DNA of 64,000 nt, from positions 23,405 through 87,404 of the forward strand of contig CAYUIZ010000005.1 in NCBI GenBank assembly GCA_964444885.1. The letters are read 5' to 3'. Under the pieces are notes generated by a model, which was given only the letters and a program-made list of their open reading frames with translations, searched no databases and was not told the DNA's origin. Each line of letters starts with the position of its first letter. The stretch's first letter is position 1. Source of the DNA: CAYRGQ01 sp964444885 (GTDB taxonomy: Bacteria > Bacteroidota > Bacteroidia > Sphingobacteriales > Sphingobacteriaceae). This document shows, piece by piece, positions 16,046 to 25,298 of the stretch. The translations under genes were made by a program, and so were the position numbers.

Positions 16046-18514
16046 ATGATTAAATTCGTCCGCCACTTTTGGGGCCTTGCCCTTGTTGTCATACTCATCG
16101 TTTTTCTTAATAATTCATGGTCCGCCCTGCCGCCGTTGGGCAAACTCTTCAGTCCCTTCACCGGATTTCTCCAGAATGCCGCCAACAAATACGATGAGCG
16201 TGACGTTGCGCTTGAAATCCCCGGGTTAATGCAGCCCGTTACCATAAAATACGACGAAAACGGCGTTCCGCATATATTTGCACAGAACGACCACGACCTC
16301 TACGTGGCGCAAGGCTATGTGGTTGCACGCGATCGACTTTGGCAAATGGAGTTTTATACCTTGGTGGCGTCCGGGAGGCTGTCCGAAGTGGTGGGGGAGG
16401 CTGCGTTGGAATATGACCGCTACAACCGGCGCATTGGCATGGCACGTACGGCCGGGGAATTGCTGCGTTCCTTGGCTACTGATACCACCTCGTTGCTGAT
16501 GCTGGACGCCTATACGGATGGTGTCAACGCCTATATCCGTTCGTTGGATACGCGTTCCTTGCCTATCGAGTACAAGATACTGAACTATTCGCCGGAGCTT
16601 TGGTCGCCTTACAAGAGTTTGCTGATGCTGATGAACCTGCGCAATACGCTAAACGGCGGTAGCAACGACTACCGACTGTCCAATGTACTGGCGAAGTACG
16701 GACCCAGCGTCATCGAAGATTTGTTTCCTTCCTATCCATCCCTGGAATCGCCCATCATTCCGGAAGGCACGCCTTGGAACTTTAAACCCGCGGCCGTGCC
16801 GTCGGTGCCCGATACGGCCATGGCTACGCTGGACGCAACGCTGGCGATGCTGGGTATTCCGGAGCCCAAGCCACAACTGGGCAGCAACAACTGGGTCGTC
16901 GCCGGAAGCCGGTCGGCCACGGGACTGCCGATACTGGCCAATGACCCACACCTGCAGCTCACCCTCCCGTCTATCTGGTATCAGGTTCAGCTGTCTACGC
17001 CGGAGGTGAACGTGTACGGGGTGACCATGCCCGGTTCACCGGCCGTGGTCATTGGGTTTAATAAAGACATCGCCTGGGGCGTCACCAACGTAGGATCAGA
17101 CGTGATGGACTTCTATAAGATCACCTTCCAAGACGCGTCGCGACGACATTACTTGCATGACGGTGAATGGAAGGAGGTGGTCATGCACGTCGATACATTC
17201 GGTATGAAGGGACGCAAAGCCGTGCGGGACACGGTGTACTATACCCATCATGGTCCCATCGTCTATAACGAAGCGAAGGAGTCGAATTTTAGTAAGAACG
17301 TTCCCCCGGGCTACGCCATGCGATGGATTACCCACGAAACCGAGGGATCCGAGATTCTCGCGCTGCACCTGCTTAACCGTGCGCGGAACTATGACGATTA
17401 CCGCGAAGCGATTGCACACTTCAAAGCGCCGGCACAGAATTTTGTTTTCGCCAGCAACGAGAACGACATCGCCATCACATCGAACGGCCAGTTTCCGCTA
17501 AAATGGGAAGGGCAGGGGCGTTTTGTGCTGGATGGCGCATTGGCTAGCCACGATTGGCAAGGCTGGATACCATTTGAGCACAACCCCACGATCAAGAACC
17601 CTCGGCAGGGTTTTCTCAGTTCGGCGAATCAGTTTCCGACCGATCCCACGTATCCTTACTACTTGGATTGGCGGTTTGCGCACTCCAGCCGGGCTATCCG
17701 GATTAACGAAAGACTGGCCGCCATGACGCGGGCGACAGCAGACAGCTTGCGCTTGTTGCTGAACGATAATTTCAATGTGGACGCACGACGGATTTTGCCG
17801 GTGTTGCTTGAATCATTGCGTACGGCAGATTCGATTCGAAACATGCCTGAATTTAGCGTGATTGATCAATGGGACTACCAGAACGATGCCGAAGAAATGG
17901 CAGCATCGATTTTCGAGGCTTGGGCTGGTGTGACCGGCACCCTGCATCGGGCCATATGGGCTGACGATTTCCCACCCGACGAACATTTAATCACGCCGTC
18001 GGCCGACCGTACGTTTACGTTGCTGGAAAACGAACAGGATTCGCCTTGGTTTGACGATCGTAGCACGGAAGATCGGGTAGAAAACGCCGACGATATTATC
18101 CGGGCTAGTTTCGTCGATGCCGTCGAGCGCCTTCGATCGCGACACGGTGAACTGGACTCCGAAACGTGGAACTGGGCCCGTGTCAAAGCCACGCGCATAT
18201 CGCACCTCGTTCCCGCTTTTACGGCGTTTAGCCGCCACAATATCCACATTGGTGGCGGCGAAACGATTGTGAACGCCACGTCGGCGACGCACGGCCCTTC
18301 GTGGCGTATGGTTGTCCAGCTTGACAAAGGCTGGCCGAAGGCTTACGGATTGTACCCTGGCGGTCAGTCGGGCAATCCCGGCAGCGTGCATTACGATAAT
18401 ATGATCGATCCGTGGTCCAAGGGCGAGCTCAACGAATTGTTGTTCCTCAAGGATGAGCGCGATCAGTCGTCGCTGCTCAATTATACGATTACAATAAACC
18501 CTGCTGGGCATTAA
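16046..18514 (+). CDS. penicillin acylase family protein (Ntn hydrolase)
   Basis: Amidohydrolase of the penicillin/cephalosporin/acyl-homoserine-lactone acylase family, 822 aa. It is made as a precursor that cuts itself. The cleavage and catalytic site is visible as LGSNNWVVAG: G279-S280, with Ser280 as the new N-terminal nucleophile of the beta chain. An N-terminal hydrophobic segment (FWGLALVVILIVFL) suggests export to the periplasm. The conserved NDPHL and AWGVTN motifs follow. The natural substrate may be an N-acyl amide such as a homoserine lactone or lipoamino acid; the sequence does not decide. A small membrane protein gene follows after 10 bp. Confidence 0.93.
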   Translation: MIKFVRHFWGLALVVILIVFLNNSWSALPPLGKLFSPFTGFLQNAANKYDERDVALEIPGLMQPVTIKYDENGVPHIFAQNDHDLYVAQGYVVARDRLWQMEFYTLVASGRLSEVVGEAALEYDRYNRRIGMARTAGELLRSLATDTTSLLMLDAYTDGVNAYIRSLDTRSLPIEYKILNYSPELWSPYKSLLMLMNLRNTLNGGSNDYRLSNVLAKYGPSVIEDLFPSYPSLESPIIPEGTPWNFKPAAVPSVPDTAMATLDATLAMLGIPEPKPQLGSNNWVVAGSRSATGLPILANDPHLQLTLPSIWYQVQLSTPEVNVYGVTMPGSPAVVIGFNKDIAWGVTNVGSDVMDFYKITFQDASRRHYLHDGEWKEVVMHVDTFGMKGRKAVRDTVYYTHHGPIVYNEAKESNFSKNVPPGYAMRWITHETEGSEILALHLLNRARNYDDYREAIAHFKAPAQNFVFASNENDIAITSNGQFPLKWEGQGRFVLDGALASHDWQGWIPFEHNPTIKNPRQGFLSSANQFPTDPTYPYYLDWRFAHSSRAIRINERLAAMTRATADSLRLLLNDNFNVDARRILPVLLESLRTADSIRNMPEFSVIDQWDYQNDAEEMAASIFEAWAGVTGTLHRAIWADDFPPDEHLITPSADRTFTLLENEQDSPWFDDRSTEDRVENADDIIRASFVDAVERLRSRHGELDSETWNWARVKATRISHLVPAFTAFSRHNIHIGGGETIVNATSATHGPSWRMVVQLDKGWPKAYGLYPGGQSGNPGSVHYDNMIDPWSKGELNELLFLKDERDQSSLLNYTITINPAGH

Positions 18515-18524
18515 ATTGGTAAAT

Positions 18525-18893
18525 ATGGTGTTTTTTCTGATTGTGATACTCGGCGGGCTGGCCTCTTATTTCGGGCCATGGTGGTCGGTGGCTCCGATAT
18601 GCTTTTTGTTGCATTTCTGGCTGTCAGCGAGCAGCCGAAACGCTTTCTGGTCGTCGGCAGTAGCTGTGGCGTTGCTTTGGTTTTTCTACGCGCTTTATTT
18701 GGATATTCTCGCTTCCACGGATCTGAACGAGCGCATCGCCGGTATTTTTACCGCTGGCGCACCCGTATTGGCGGGTATTCCGGGTGTTGTCATCACGTAT
18801 TTCGTGATGATTTTGATCGCTATGCTTGTCGGCGGATTTTCGGGTATGGCCGGCGTGCAAGTAAGGAAATTCATCCGGTTGCAGCGAAACTGA
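18525..18893 (+). CDS. small multi-pass membrane protein of unknown function
   Basis: 122 residues with about four hydrophobic helices (around 1-20, 22-40, 45-65 and 78-108) and a basic C-terminus (VRKFIRLQRN). The start at ATG 18525 is preferred to a TTG at 18516. It lies 10 bp after the acylase stop and probably shares its transcript. No family was recognised. Its stop is 9 bp from the convergent rodA stop. Confidence 0.7.
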   Translation: MVFFLIVILGGLASYFGPWWSVAPICFLLHFWLSASSRNAFWSSAVAVALLWFFYALYLDILASTDLNERIAGIFTAGAPVLAGIPGVVITYFVMILIAMLVGGFSGMAGVQVRKFIRLQRN

Positions 18894-18902
18894 GCGCAGT
18901 GG

Positions 18903-20165
18903 CTACGCGATGCCCTTGCGGTTAGAGTCAAACTTGAGCATGATAAACAGTAGGATGGTAAAACTCCACAGCGAAGAACCGCCGTAGCTGATAAAGGGCA
19001 GGGGAATACCGATGACAGGCACCAAGCCAATTGTCATTCCGATATTGATAAAGAAGTGGAAGAATAGGATGGAGGCTACGCCGTAAGCGTAAATGCGGGA
19101 GATTGGCGTGCGCTGCCGCTCGGCAATATTCACGATGCGTAGGAGCAGCGTGACGTAAATTGCGATGAGAACAACCGACCCCACGAACCCCCATTCCTCA
19201 CCCACGGTAGCAAAGATGAAGTCGGTGCTCTGGTCGGGTACGAAGTTGTATTTGGTCTGCGTCCCCTCCAGGTAGCCCTTGCCCCAAAACTGTCCCGAAC
19301 CAATCGCTATTTTCGACTGATTGAGCTGATATCCCGTCCCGCGGTTGTCCTCGACTTTTCCGAGAATAACGTCAATGCGGTCGCGGTGGTGCGATTGCAG
19401 GACATTGTTGTACATGAAATCGACGGAAAACACATACACGGTGGAAGCCACTAGGACGAGCAGGATATTGCCGATGATTTTTCGACGTTTGCGAAAAAGA
19501 TAGATCATGCCCCCGCATAGCAGCGCGAGCAGTCCGATCACCACCCATTGGTTGAGCACGAGCGCCAATACGAAGAGCAGGATGGCCAATGCGCCAAAAA
19601 GCATCCAGGTACCGGAGATATATCCTTCGCGGTAAAACACCAGTATGAGGGCGAAAAAGGCCAGTGCTGAACCGGTGTCCGGTTGCAACAAGACGAGGGC
19701 AACAGGCAGCAGAAAGATGGCACAGCCGATGGCCAATGTCTTTAGGGACGGGTTTTTATTCGCATTGGCGCTTAGGTACCGTGCCAGTAGCAAACACGTG
19801 GCCAGCTTGGCGAACTCAGCTGGCTGGAGCCTGAAGCTGCCGATGGGTATCCAGGCTTGGTTGCCCCCCACGTTGCGCCCTACGAAAAGCACCGCAATGA
19901 GCAGCAGGATGGTGATAATATATAAGATCGGCGAGAACGAGCTGTAAAACTTGGCGTCGACGACCAAAATAATAAGTCCCAGCAGGATACTCGAGAAAAT
20001 AAACATCGACTGCTTGCCGTAGTTCGTATTCATGTTGAACAGGCTCGGTTGCTCGGGGTCAAATACCGCTGCATGAATGTTAAACCAGCCGATGATGCAG
20101 AGCACAAACCACAACAATACCGTGAGCCAGTCGACATCCCCGATGAAGGACTTATTGCGGTGCAT
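18903..20165 (-). CDS. rodA: rod shape-determining protein RodA (SEDS glycosyltransferase)
   Basis: Peptidoglycan glycosyltransferase of the SEDS family that polymerises lipid II during side-wall growth together with PBP2. About 420 aa with ten membrane helices. Signatures are GSFRLQPAEFAKLATCLLLARYL in pieces, GSGQFWGKG, STDFIFATVGEEWGF and the C-terminal PFISYGGSSLW. The start at 20165 lies just after the mrdA stop (20167-20169); an ATG at 20174 would overlap mrdA by 8 bp, and neither has a clear Shine-Dalgarno site. It is the last gene of the mre/mrd operon. Confidence 0.95.
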   Translation of the reverse strand: MHRNKSFIGDVDWLTVLLWFVLCIIGWFNIHAAVFDPEQPSLFNMNTNYGKQSMFIFSSILLGLIILVVDAKFYSSFSPILYIITILLLIAVLFVGRNVGGNQAWIPIGSFRLQPAEFAKLATCLLLARYLSANANKNPSLKTLAIGCAIFLLPVALVLLQPDTGSALAFFALILVFYREGYISGTWMLFGALAILLFVLALVLNQWVVIGLLALLCGGMIYLFRKRRKIIGNILLVLVASTVYVFSVDFMYNNVLQSHHRDRIDVILGKVEDNRGTGYQLNQSKIAIGSGQFWGKGYLEGTQTKYNFVPDQSTDFIFATVGEEWGFVGSVVLIAIYVTLLLRIVNIAERQRTPISRIYAYGVASILFFHFFINIGMTIGLVPVIGIPLPFISYGGSSLWSFTILLFIMLKFDSNRKGIA

Positions 20166-20166
20166 G

Positions 20167-22113
20167 CTACTCATGAAGGCGGGCAACTAAGCTATGGTGT
20201 ATAAATACCGCGTCTTCCGGATCCCGTGCAGGGTCCTTTTTTGTTGTTTCGGGTGCGACAAACGCGCTTTCATCCGGTTTTTGGGTAATCTCGGGCAAGA
20301 GATTAGCTTCGTAAATACGATCTTGTATATACTTCGGCAGCGTGATGGTATCCTTCAGGTATTTCTCCACGAGCATGCTGGCGATTGGTCCAGCCCAAGT
20401 ACCACCATAGCCGGCATTTTCGACAAATACAGCGATGGCGATCTTCGGATTGTCGCGCGGCGCGAACGCGAAGAATACCGCATGGTTTTTTCCGTGAGGG
20501 TTTTGCGCAGTGCCGGTTTTGCCACACATATCAACATCCGCGATGCGAAAGGAATAGCCTGTACCTCCCGGCACGTTGACAGCCCGGCTCATGCCTTCGA
20601 TCACGGGGTCATAGTATCGTTCTTCAACGCCCGCATAGATCTTCTCGGTAAATTCAGGCTTGACGATCTTCTGTTCGCCGATACCTTTGATTAGGTGGGG
20701 TCGGTAGTAAAAGCCGCGGTTGGCTACGATAGCCATGATGTTAGCCATCTGCAGCGTCGTGATGCCCATTTCGCCCTGCCCGATAGAAAGGGAGATGTTA
20801 AATCCAGAGCCCCAGCGATCGTTTCCGTAGCGTTTACTATACCATTCGGCGGTAGGGAGGGTGCCGCGGCGCTCGCCGGGCAAGTCGATCCCCAGTGGCT
20901 GGCCAATGCCGAATTGCATCGTTGCCTCACGCCACAGTTCGTACGCTTCGAAGGAGGGCATAGCACGGTTGTCGACCATGCGTGCGTAGGTATGTCCGTA
21001 GTACGTGTTGCATGATTGCTGAATAGACTTGACCAGTGAGGTGGCGCCACACACTTTCGTGCAGCGCATAAAGCCACGACCGCCACCATAACGGTACCCA
21101 CCCGGGCAGTTGAATACGGTATGTTCGTCAATGATCCCGGCTTGCTGCCCCGTCAAGGCAGCCACCACCTTGTAGATGGAGCCCGGCGGATATTCCGCTT
21201 GTATCGGGCGGATGAACATCGGCCGATTGGGATCGTTGAGCATCTTCATGTAGTTATTTCCGCGTTCGCGACCTACCATCAGGTTGGGGTCGTATCCGGG
21301 GCTGCTGACGAGTGTCAGGATCTCACCGGTGGATGGCTCAATCGCGACCACACTGCCGATCTTATTCTGCATGAGCTCCTCCGCCAGAATCTGCAGTTCG
21401 CGGTCGAGCGAAGACACAAGCCCCTCGCCGGCCACCGCTACGGTATCGAATTTACCTTCGGCAAACACACCCTTCGGCCTGTTAAACGCATCGACCATCA
21501 CATTGCGTACGCCGCGTTGCCCGCGCAGCAAGTCTTCGTAGGCGCGTTCCACGCCTGAGGCGCCGATGTAATCACCCGGACGGTAAAATCCGTTTGACCG
21601 TTCGATATCCTGGTCGTTGACTTCAGTGATGTATCCTAAAAATTGCGCGGCAATGCTATCCGGATAGCTGCGGACGGTCCGGTTTTGCACATAAAAACCC
21701 CTGAATTTATACAGATGTTCCTGCAGGCGGGCATACACGGAGGCGGGTATCTGTTTTTCGAACTGGGACGCGCGGAAACGGGAATGCCGAGTGGCTACGT
21801 CCATGCGGCGTTCGAATCCTTCCTTGTCGATACCGATCAGTTCGCAAAATAATGCCGTGTCCAGATCGACGACTTCGCGTGGCGTCACCAGCAAGTCGTA
21901 CACCGGTTCATTTTGCACGAGTACCTCGCCGTGGCGGTCGAGAATGGCCCCACGCGCGGGATACACCACCATCTTGCGCAACACGTTGTTGTTAGCCCAC
22001 AGCAGGTATTTGTCATCAACGACCTGCAAATAGAATAGACGCGCGACAATCGTGATGGCGACGACGATGAAAATACCCTGAATGATATACCTCCGTGCGA
22101 AATAGCTGTTCAT
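20167..22113 (-). CDS. mrdA: penicillin-binding protein 2 (transpeptidase)
   Basis: Class B penicillin-binding protein that cross-links peptidoglycan in elongation. It has an N-terminal membrane anchor (12-30), a dimerisation domain starting at YPARGAILDR (51-60), and the transpeptidase triad S312-x-x-K315 (GSIYK), SCN (367-369) and KTGT (532-535). C336 and C351, with H331, sit where E. coli PBP2 binds zinc (CPGGY...FMRC). 648 aa is normal. It lies 7 bp after mreD and is followed by its partner rodA. The last 40 residues are polar and poorly conserved by appearance. Confidence 0.96.
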   Translation of the reverse strand: MNSYFARRYIIQGIFIVVAITIVARLFYLQVVDDKYLLWANNNVLRKMVVYPARGAILDRHGEVLVQNEPVYDLLVTPREVVDLDTALFCELIGIDKEGFERRMDVATRHSRFRASQFEKQIPASVYARLQEHLYKFRGFYVQNRTVRSYPDSIAAQFLGYITEVNDQDIERSNGFYRPGDYIGASGVERAYEDLLRGQRGVRNVMVDAFNRPKGVFAEGKFDTVAVAGEGLVSSLDRELQILAEELMQNKIGSVVAIEPSTGEILTLVSSPGYDPNLMVGRERGNNYMKMLNDPNRPMFIRPIQAEYPPGSIYKVVAALTGQQAGIIDEHTVFNCPGGYRYGGGRGFMRCTKVCGATSLVKSIQQSCNTYYGHTYARMVDNRAMPSFEAYELWREATMQFGIGQPLGIDLPGERRGTLPTAEWYSKRYGNDRWGSGFNISLSIGQGEMGITTLQMANIMAIVANRGFYYRPHLIKGIGEQKIVKPEFTEKIYAGVEERYYDPVIEGMSRAVNVPGGTGYSFRIADVDMCGKTGTAQNPHGKNHAVFFAFAPRDNPKIAIAVFVENAGYGGTWAGPIASMLVEKYLKDTITLPKYIQDRIYEANLLPEITQKPDESAFVAPETTKKDPARDPEDAVFIHHSLVARLHE

Positions 22114-22120
22114 TATCTTT

Positions 22121-22636
22121 TTAACGTCTTTTTTTGCGGTAAAATACCAAGCTGAACAATAAAATAATGAGAATAGTAAAGATACAACTTATCGCTATAC
22201 TGAGCAGTGTGTAGTGGAGGTGCGAGAATGAGAACGTTTCGAGTACAAAGAGGACGGTGTGGTGGGCGAGGGCGGTGACCCACAAATAGGGAAAAAACCA
22301 ACGGAACGAGACTTCGCCAAGCATGGGTGTGGCATATTTCTCGTGGTTGTCGGCTTCCAGCGTGATGCCCAGGAAAATCGTCCGTACCCAGGCCAGCGCA
22401 ACGCTGGCGGCCGCGTGTACACCCAGTGTATCGTAGAACGCGTCAACGGTGAGGCCCGTAAGAAAAGCGACCGTAAATAGGGCCAAATTCGACATCCCGA
22501 TCGGAAGTAATAGCAAAAACAGGATATACGGAAACGGAGTGGCTAGGTTGTAGTAGCCGATGTTTTTGAATAGGAATACCTGCATGCCTACCAGCAAAAC
22601 AAAGCGGAGCGTATTGTAAAGTATAAGCTTAGCCAT
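22121..22636 (-). CDS. mreD: rod shape-determining protein MreD
   Basis: 171-residue integral membrane protein with about five or six hydrophobic segments. It is identified by position between mreC and mrdA and by the hydrophobic pattern around FPYILFLLLLPIGMSNL and FLTGLTVDAFYDTLGVHAAASV, which fits the MreD family motif. It links MreC to the elongation machinery. The start overlaps the mreC stop by 8 bp. Confidence 0.92.
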   Translation of the reverse strand: MAKLILYNTLRFVLLVGMQVFLFKNIGYYNLATPFPYILFLLLLPIGMSNLALFTVAFLTGLTVDAFYDTLGVHAAASVALAWVRTIFLGITLEADNHEKYATPMLGEVSFRWFFPYLWVTALAHHTVLFVLETFSFSHLHYTLLSIAISCIFTILIILLFSLVFYRKKRR

Positions 22637-23462
22637 CGTTTCTCGTACTGTCTTGTAACTGTTCGCGCTCGTCTACAAAGGAGTCGAGTACGACGTACAC
22701 ATGCTGGATATTATGGAAATTCGTACTTAATTCAAGCCGGATATCCAGAAAACTCTCCCCGCCCGTTAGCCCCGTTTCGTAAACCGTGCCTACGGGTATG
22801 CCGGGTGGAAACAGCGAATAGCCTGACGTGTACACCGCTTCGCCCACCTCCACCACGACGTGGTTAGGAATATCGCGCAGCACGCCATACCGCGAGTCAA
22901 TGTTATCGCCCCATACCAGCGAACCGAACGCCCCGCTATTTTCGAGCGCGGCGCTAATGCGGGTGTCGCTGTGCAGCACGGATTGGATGGTGGCAAAATG
23001 CGTAGACACATTGAGCACGATGCCCACCACGCCCTTAGGCGAAATCACACCCATGCCTTTGCGCACGCCATCCCCATAGCCCTTGTTGATTGTCAGGTAG
23101 TTGTTTTTTTGGTTGATGCTGTTGTTGATCACATTCGCCACCAAATAGCTGTATTGCGCTTCGCCGAGCGAGTCGACAACGGTTTCCGTTAAGGTCGAGT
23201 CGCTTTGAAGCAGGGTTTGCAGCCGACGCCGCAGCGTGGCATTCTCCTCGGCCAGCACGGTGTTGGCTTCGCGCAGGCCGACAAAACTCTTCCACGCATT
23301 GACCCGGTCGTAGAGGGTACCCATCACCACGTGCGACGAGTTGATGGAGCTGGCACGCTGAAATGTGTTGTTCTGGACTAGCAAGTAGAACGAGACGCCA
23401 AAAAACAGCACGAAGAGGAAGAATGCGTTATATTTCGTAAGAAGTATCCAAAGGTTCTTCAT
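22629..23462 (-). CDS. mreC: rod shape-determining protein MreC
   Basis: 277-residue bitopic protein with an N-terminal membrane helix (about 10-28), a coiled-coil stretch (about 60-90) and the periplasmic beta domain. The family signature appears as NKGYGDGVRKGMGVISPKG followed by DTRISAALENSGAFGSLVW. It scaffolds PBP2 and RodA around MreB. It starts 89 bp after mreB, the largest gap in this operon. Confidence 0.95.
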   Translation of the reverse strand: MKNLWILLTKYNAFFLFVLFFGVSFYLLVQNNTFQRASSINSSHVVMGTLYDRVNAWKSFVGLREANTVLAEENATLRRRLQTLLQSDSTLTETVVDSLGEAQYSYLVANVINNSINQKNNYLTINKGYGDGVRKGMGVISPKGVVGIVLNVSTHFATIQSVLHSDTRISAALENSGAFGSLVWGDNIDSRYGVLRDIPNHVVVEVGEAVYTSGYSLFPPGIPVGTVYETGLTGGESFLDIRLELSTNFHNIQHVYVVLDSFVDEREQLQDSTRNDG

Positions 23463-23551
23463 GCATGCAATCGTGTCATACCAATAACGACACCCAATTT
23501 TTGAGTTTTAATATGCGTCTTGCCGACACTGCCTACTCGAACAGCCGTTGC

Positions 23552-24574
23552 CTATTGCATCAGGAACTTGTATTTTCCAACATTTTTCAGCGAGATGCCG
23601 GTACCGCGTACAACAGCCCGCAACGGATCTTCGGCCACGTGTACGGGCAGTTTAGTCTTAGCCTGCACGCGCTTGTCCAGCCCGCGGAGCAAAGCGCCGC
23701 CCCCGGTCAGGTAAATGCCTGTCTGGTAGATGTCAGCCGAAAGCTCGGGAGGGGTGATTTCCAGGGCTTTCAGGATAGCTTCTTCAATTTTGGATATCGA
23801 TTTGTCGAGGCAATGCGCAATCTCGGTGTACGACACGGTGATTTGCTTGGGCACGCCCGTCATCAGATCCCGCCCCTGAACGGCGAAATCGTCTGGTGGA
23901 TCCTGCAGTTCGGGCAAGGCCGATCCGACTTCGATCTTGATTTTTTCGGCCGTCCGGTCACCAATCATAATGTTGTGCTGGCGGCGAATGTACTGGATAA
24001 TGTCCGCATCGAAGTTATCGCCTGCCACGCGGATGGACTGGTCGCATACGATACCCGAAAGCGCGATGACCGCAATTTCGGTCGTGCCGCCACCGATATC
24101 GATAACCATGTTGCCCATGGGCTCCTCGACGTCTATGCCGATGCCCACGGCAGCCGCCATCGGCTCATGTATCAGGTACACTTCTTTGGCTCCCGCAATC
24201 TCTGCCGAATCGCGTACGGCGCGCTTTTCCACCTCGGTAATGCCCGACGGTATACAAATCACCATCCGTAAGGAAGGGAAAAACCAGCCTTTGCCGTTGT
24301 TGACCATTTTGATCATGCCGCGGATCATGTGCTCTGCCGCATTAAAGTCGGCGATAACACCGTCTTTCAGCGGACGCACCGTCCGGATATTGTCGTGGGT
24401 TTTACCCTCCATTTGCATGGCCTGCCGGCCAATTGCAATAACTTTGTTCGTCGTGCGGTCAAACGCCACGATGGACGGTTCGTCCACGACCACCTTGTCG
24501 TTATGAATGATTAATGTGTTTGCCGTACCCAGATCGATCGCGACCTCTTGTGTGAACCAGTTAAATAACCCCAT
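23552..24574 (-). CDS. mreB: rod shape-determining protein MreB (bacterial actin)
   Basis: Actin-like ATPase that forms membrane-associated filaments and organises side-wall synthesis. 340 aa, full length. Nucleotide-binding motifs are DLGTANTLI (phosphate 1, near 15-23), VIDIGGGTTEIAVI (phosphate 2, near 158-171) and GIYLTGGGALLRGLD (adenosine, near 287-301). It is the first gene of the mreBCD-mrdA-rodA operon. A TAATTTTG box at 24612-24619 lies 38 bp upstream of the ATG. Confidence 0.97.
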   Translation of the reverse strand: MGLFNWFTQEVAIDLGTANTLIIHNDKVVVDEPSIVAFDRTTNKVIAIGRQAMQMEGKTHDNIRTVRPLKDGVIADFNAAEHMIRGMIKMVNNGKGWFFPSLRMVICIPSGITEVEKRAVRDSAEIAGAKEVYLIHEPMAAAVGIGIDVEEPMGNMVIDIGGGTTEIAVIALSGIVCDQSIRVAGDNFDADIIQYIRRQHNIMIGDRTAEKIKIEVGSALPELQDPPDDFAVQGRDLMTGVPKQITVSYTEIAHCLDKSISKIEEAILKALEITPPELSADIYQTGIYLTGGGALLRGLDKRVQAKTKLPVHVAEDPLRAVVRGTGISLKNVGKYKFLMQ

Positions 24575-24611
24575 TTGGCCAATTAAAATATATGTGCTTG
24601 TAAAGAATGTG

Positions 24612-24619
24612 CAAAATTA
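24612..24619 (-). promoter_or_regulatory. -7 box TAATTTTG upstream of mreB
   Basis: CAAAATTA on the plus strand is TAATTTTG on the minus strand, matching TAnnTTTG, 38 bp before mreB. The upstream TTG element is not clear at the expected distance. Confidence 0.45.
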
Positions 24620-24977
24620 ACCAAAAAAGCTGACATCTTTTTGGCGAAAGGCGATTTTTTCCCGACAAATATCAAAAGCGCGGCAAACGGCCTTTAAACC
24701 TTAATTAATACGTAATTTGAAGACATGTAATTGTTTGATGTTCAAATAAATAACGTATTTTGCGTTTTCTGGGTAGATATGCTATATAAACGTGCTTGCC
24801 CGAATTTTAGTATATCGCCATGCTGTTAAAAAACAGACACACATTTCTTGGCCCTTTTGGGTAACGCTTACAGCAAAAAAAGACGGCACTTACCCGTCGG
24901 CTGACGCGCTGCCAGCCGTCGTTTATTCCCTGCGCGGTGGGCGGGTGGATCTTTTTTGCCGAATTAAAAAAATCCTG
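24620..24977. other. AT-rich intergenic region between divergent mreB and carA transcription units
   Basis: No convincing gene. On the plus strand GTTTG (about 24735) followed by TATTTTG (about 24758) resembles a weak promoter but leads into no recognisable ORF before the carA promoter. A frame at 24792-24992 has no protein-like features. Confidence 0.4.
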
Positions 24978-25007
24978 TTGCGAAAAAAATAGTATTTCGT
25001 ACCTTTG
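24978..25007 (+). promoter_or_regulatory. carA promoter
   Basis: TTG (24978-24980), 19 bp, TACCTTTG (25000-25007): a full match to the Bacteroidota promoter. Transcription would start near 25014, giving a leader of about 280 nt before carA, unusually long for this window. Confidence 0.82.
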
Positions 25008-25151
25008 TCCCTCGTGAGAATTGAAGTTTTATACTTCCTCGTGAAGAAAAAGCCAGTCCGGAATAACCGGAACATTGACTGTTTCAAATTTAGCCGACTG
25101 CAAGGCCACCATCAGGCCACGCACACCGAGCCTTTTTCCCTTGCCTCGATC

Positions 25152-25298
25152 ATGACCGGCATAGCTGGTTTTTCATTCCGTTGTGTAGCCCGTTTCAGGG
25201 CTTTTTTTATGGCTCGTCGTTTCGCCAGCCTACGCACGACATTTCCATGTGTTTTCCCCTATCCAACCATTAATATATTTTCCATCAATCACGAATGA
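25152..25298 (+). CDS. candidate carA leader ORF containing six Arg codons
   Basis: A 48-codon frame beginning ATGACCGGCATAGCTGG, inside the carA leader. It contains six arginine codons (at about residues 10, 14, 16, 21, 22 and 27) and many Phe. Its TGA stop overlaps the carA ATG (GAATGAC), so translation of carA could be coupled. A rho-independent terminator (25187-25208) lies within the frame. There is no Shine-Dalgarno site and no known homologue, so it may be a chance frame. If real it could sense arginine, an end product that needs carbamoyl phosphate. Confidence 0.35.
   Translation: MTGIAGFSFRCVARFRAFFMARRFASLRTTFPCVFPYPTINIFSINHE
25187..25208 (+). terminator. terminator/attenuator in the carA leader
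   Basis: AGCCC (25187-25191), 6-nt loop, GGGCT (25198-25202), then T through 25208. It lies about 87 bp before the carA ATG and about 175 nt after the predicted transcription start, so it would stop most transcripts unless relieved. A second hairpin just before it, ACCGGC-ATA-GCTGGT followed by T5 (about 25155-25174), may be an alternative structure. Confidence 0.6.

Noticed and set aside
25005..25151. Longer 97-codon leader ORF starting at 25005
   Set aside because: Its start lies inside the -7 box of the carA promoter, so it would not be on the transcript. Only the internal ATG at 25152 is plausible.
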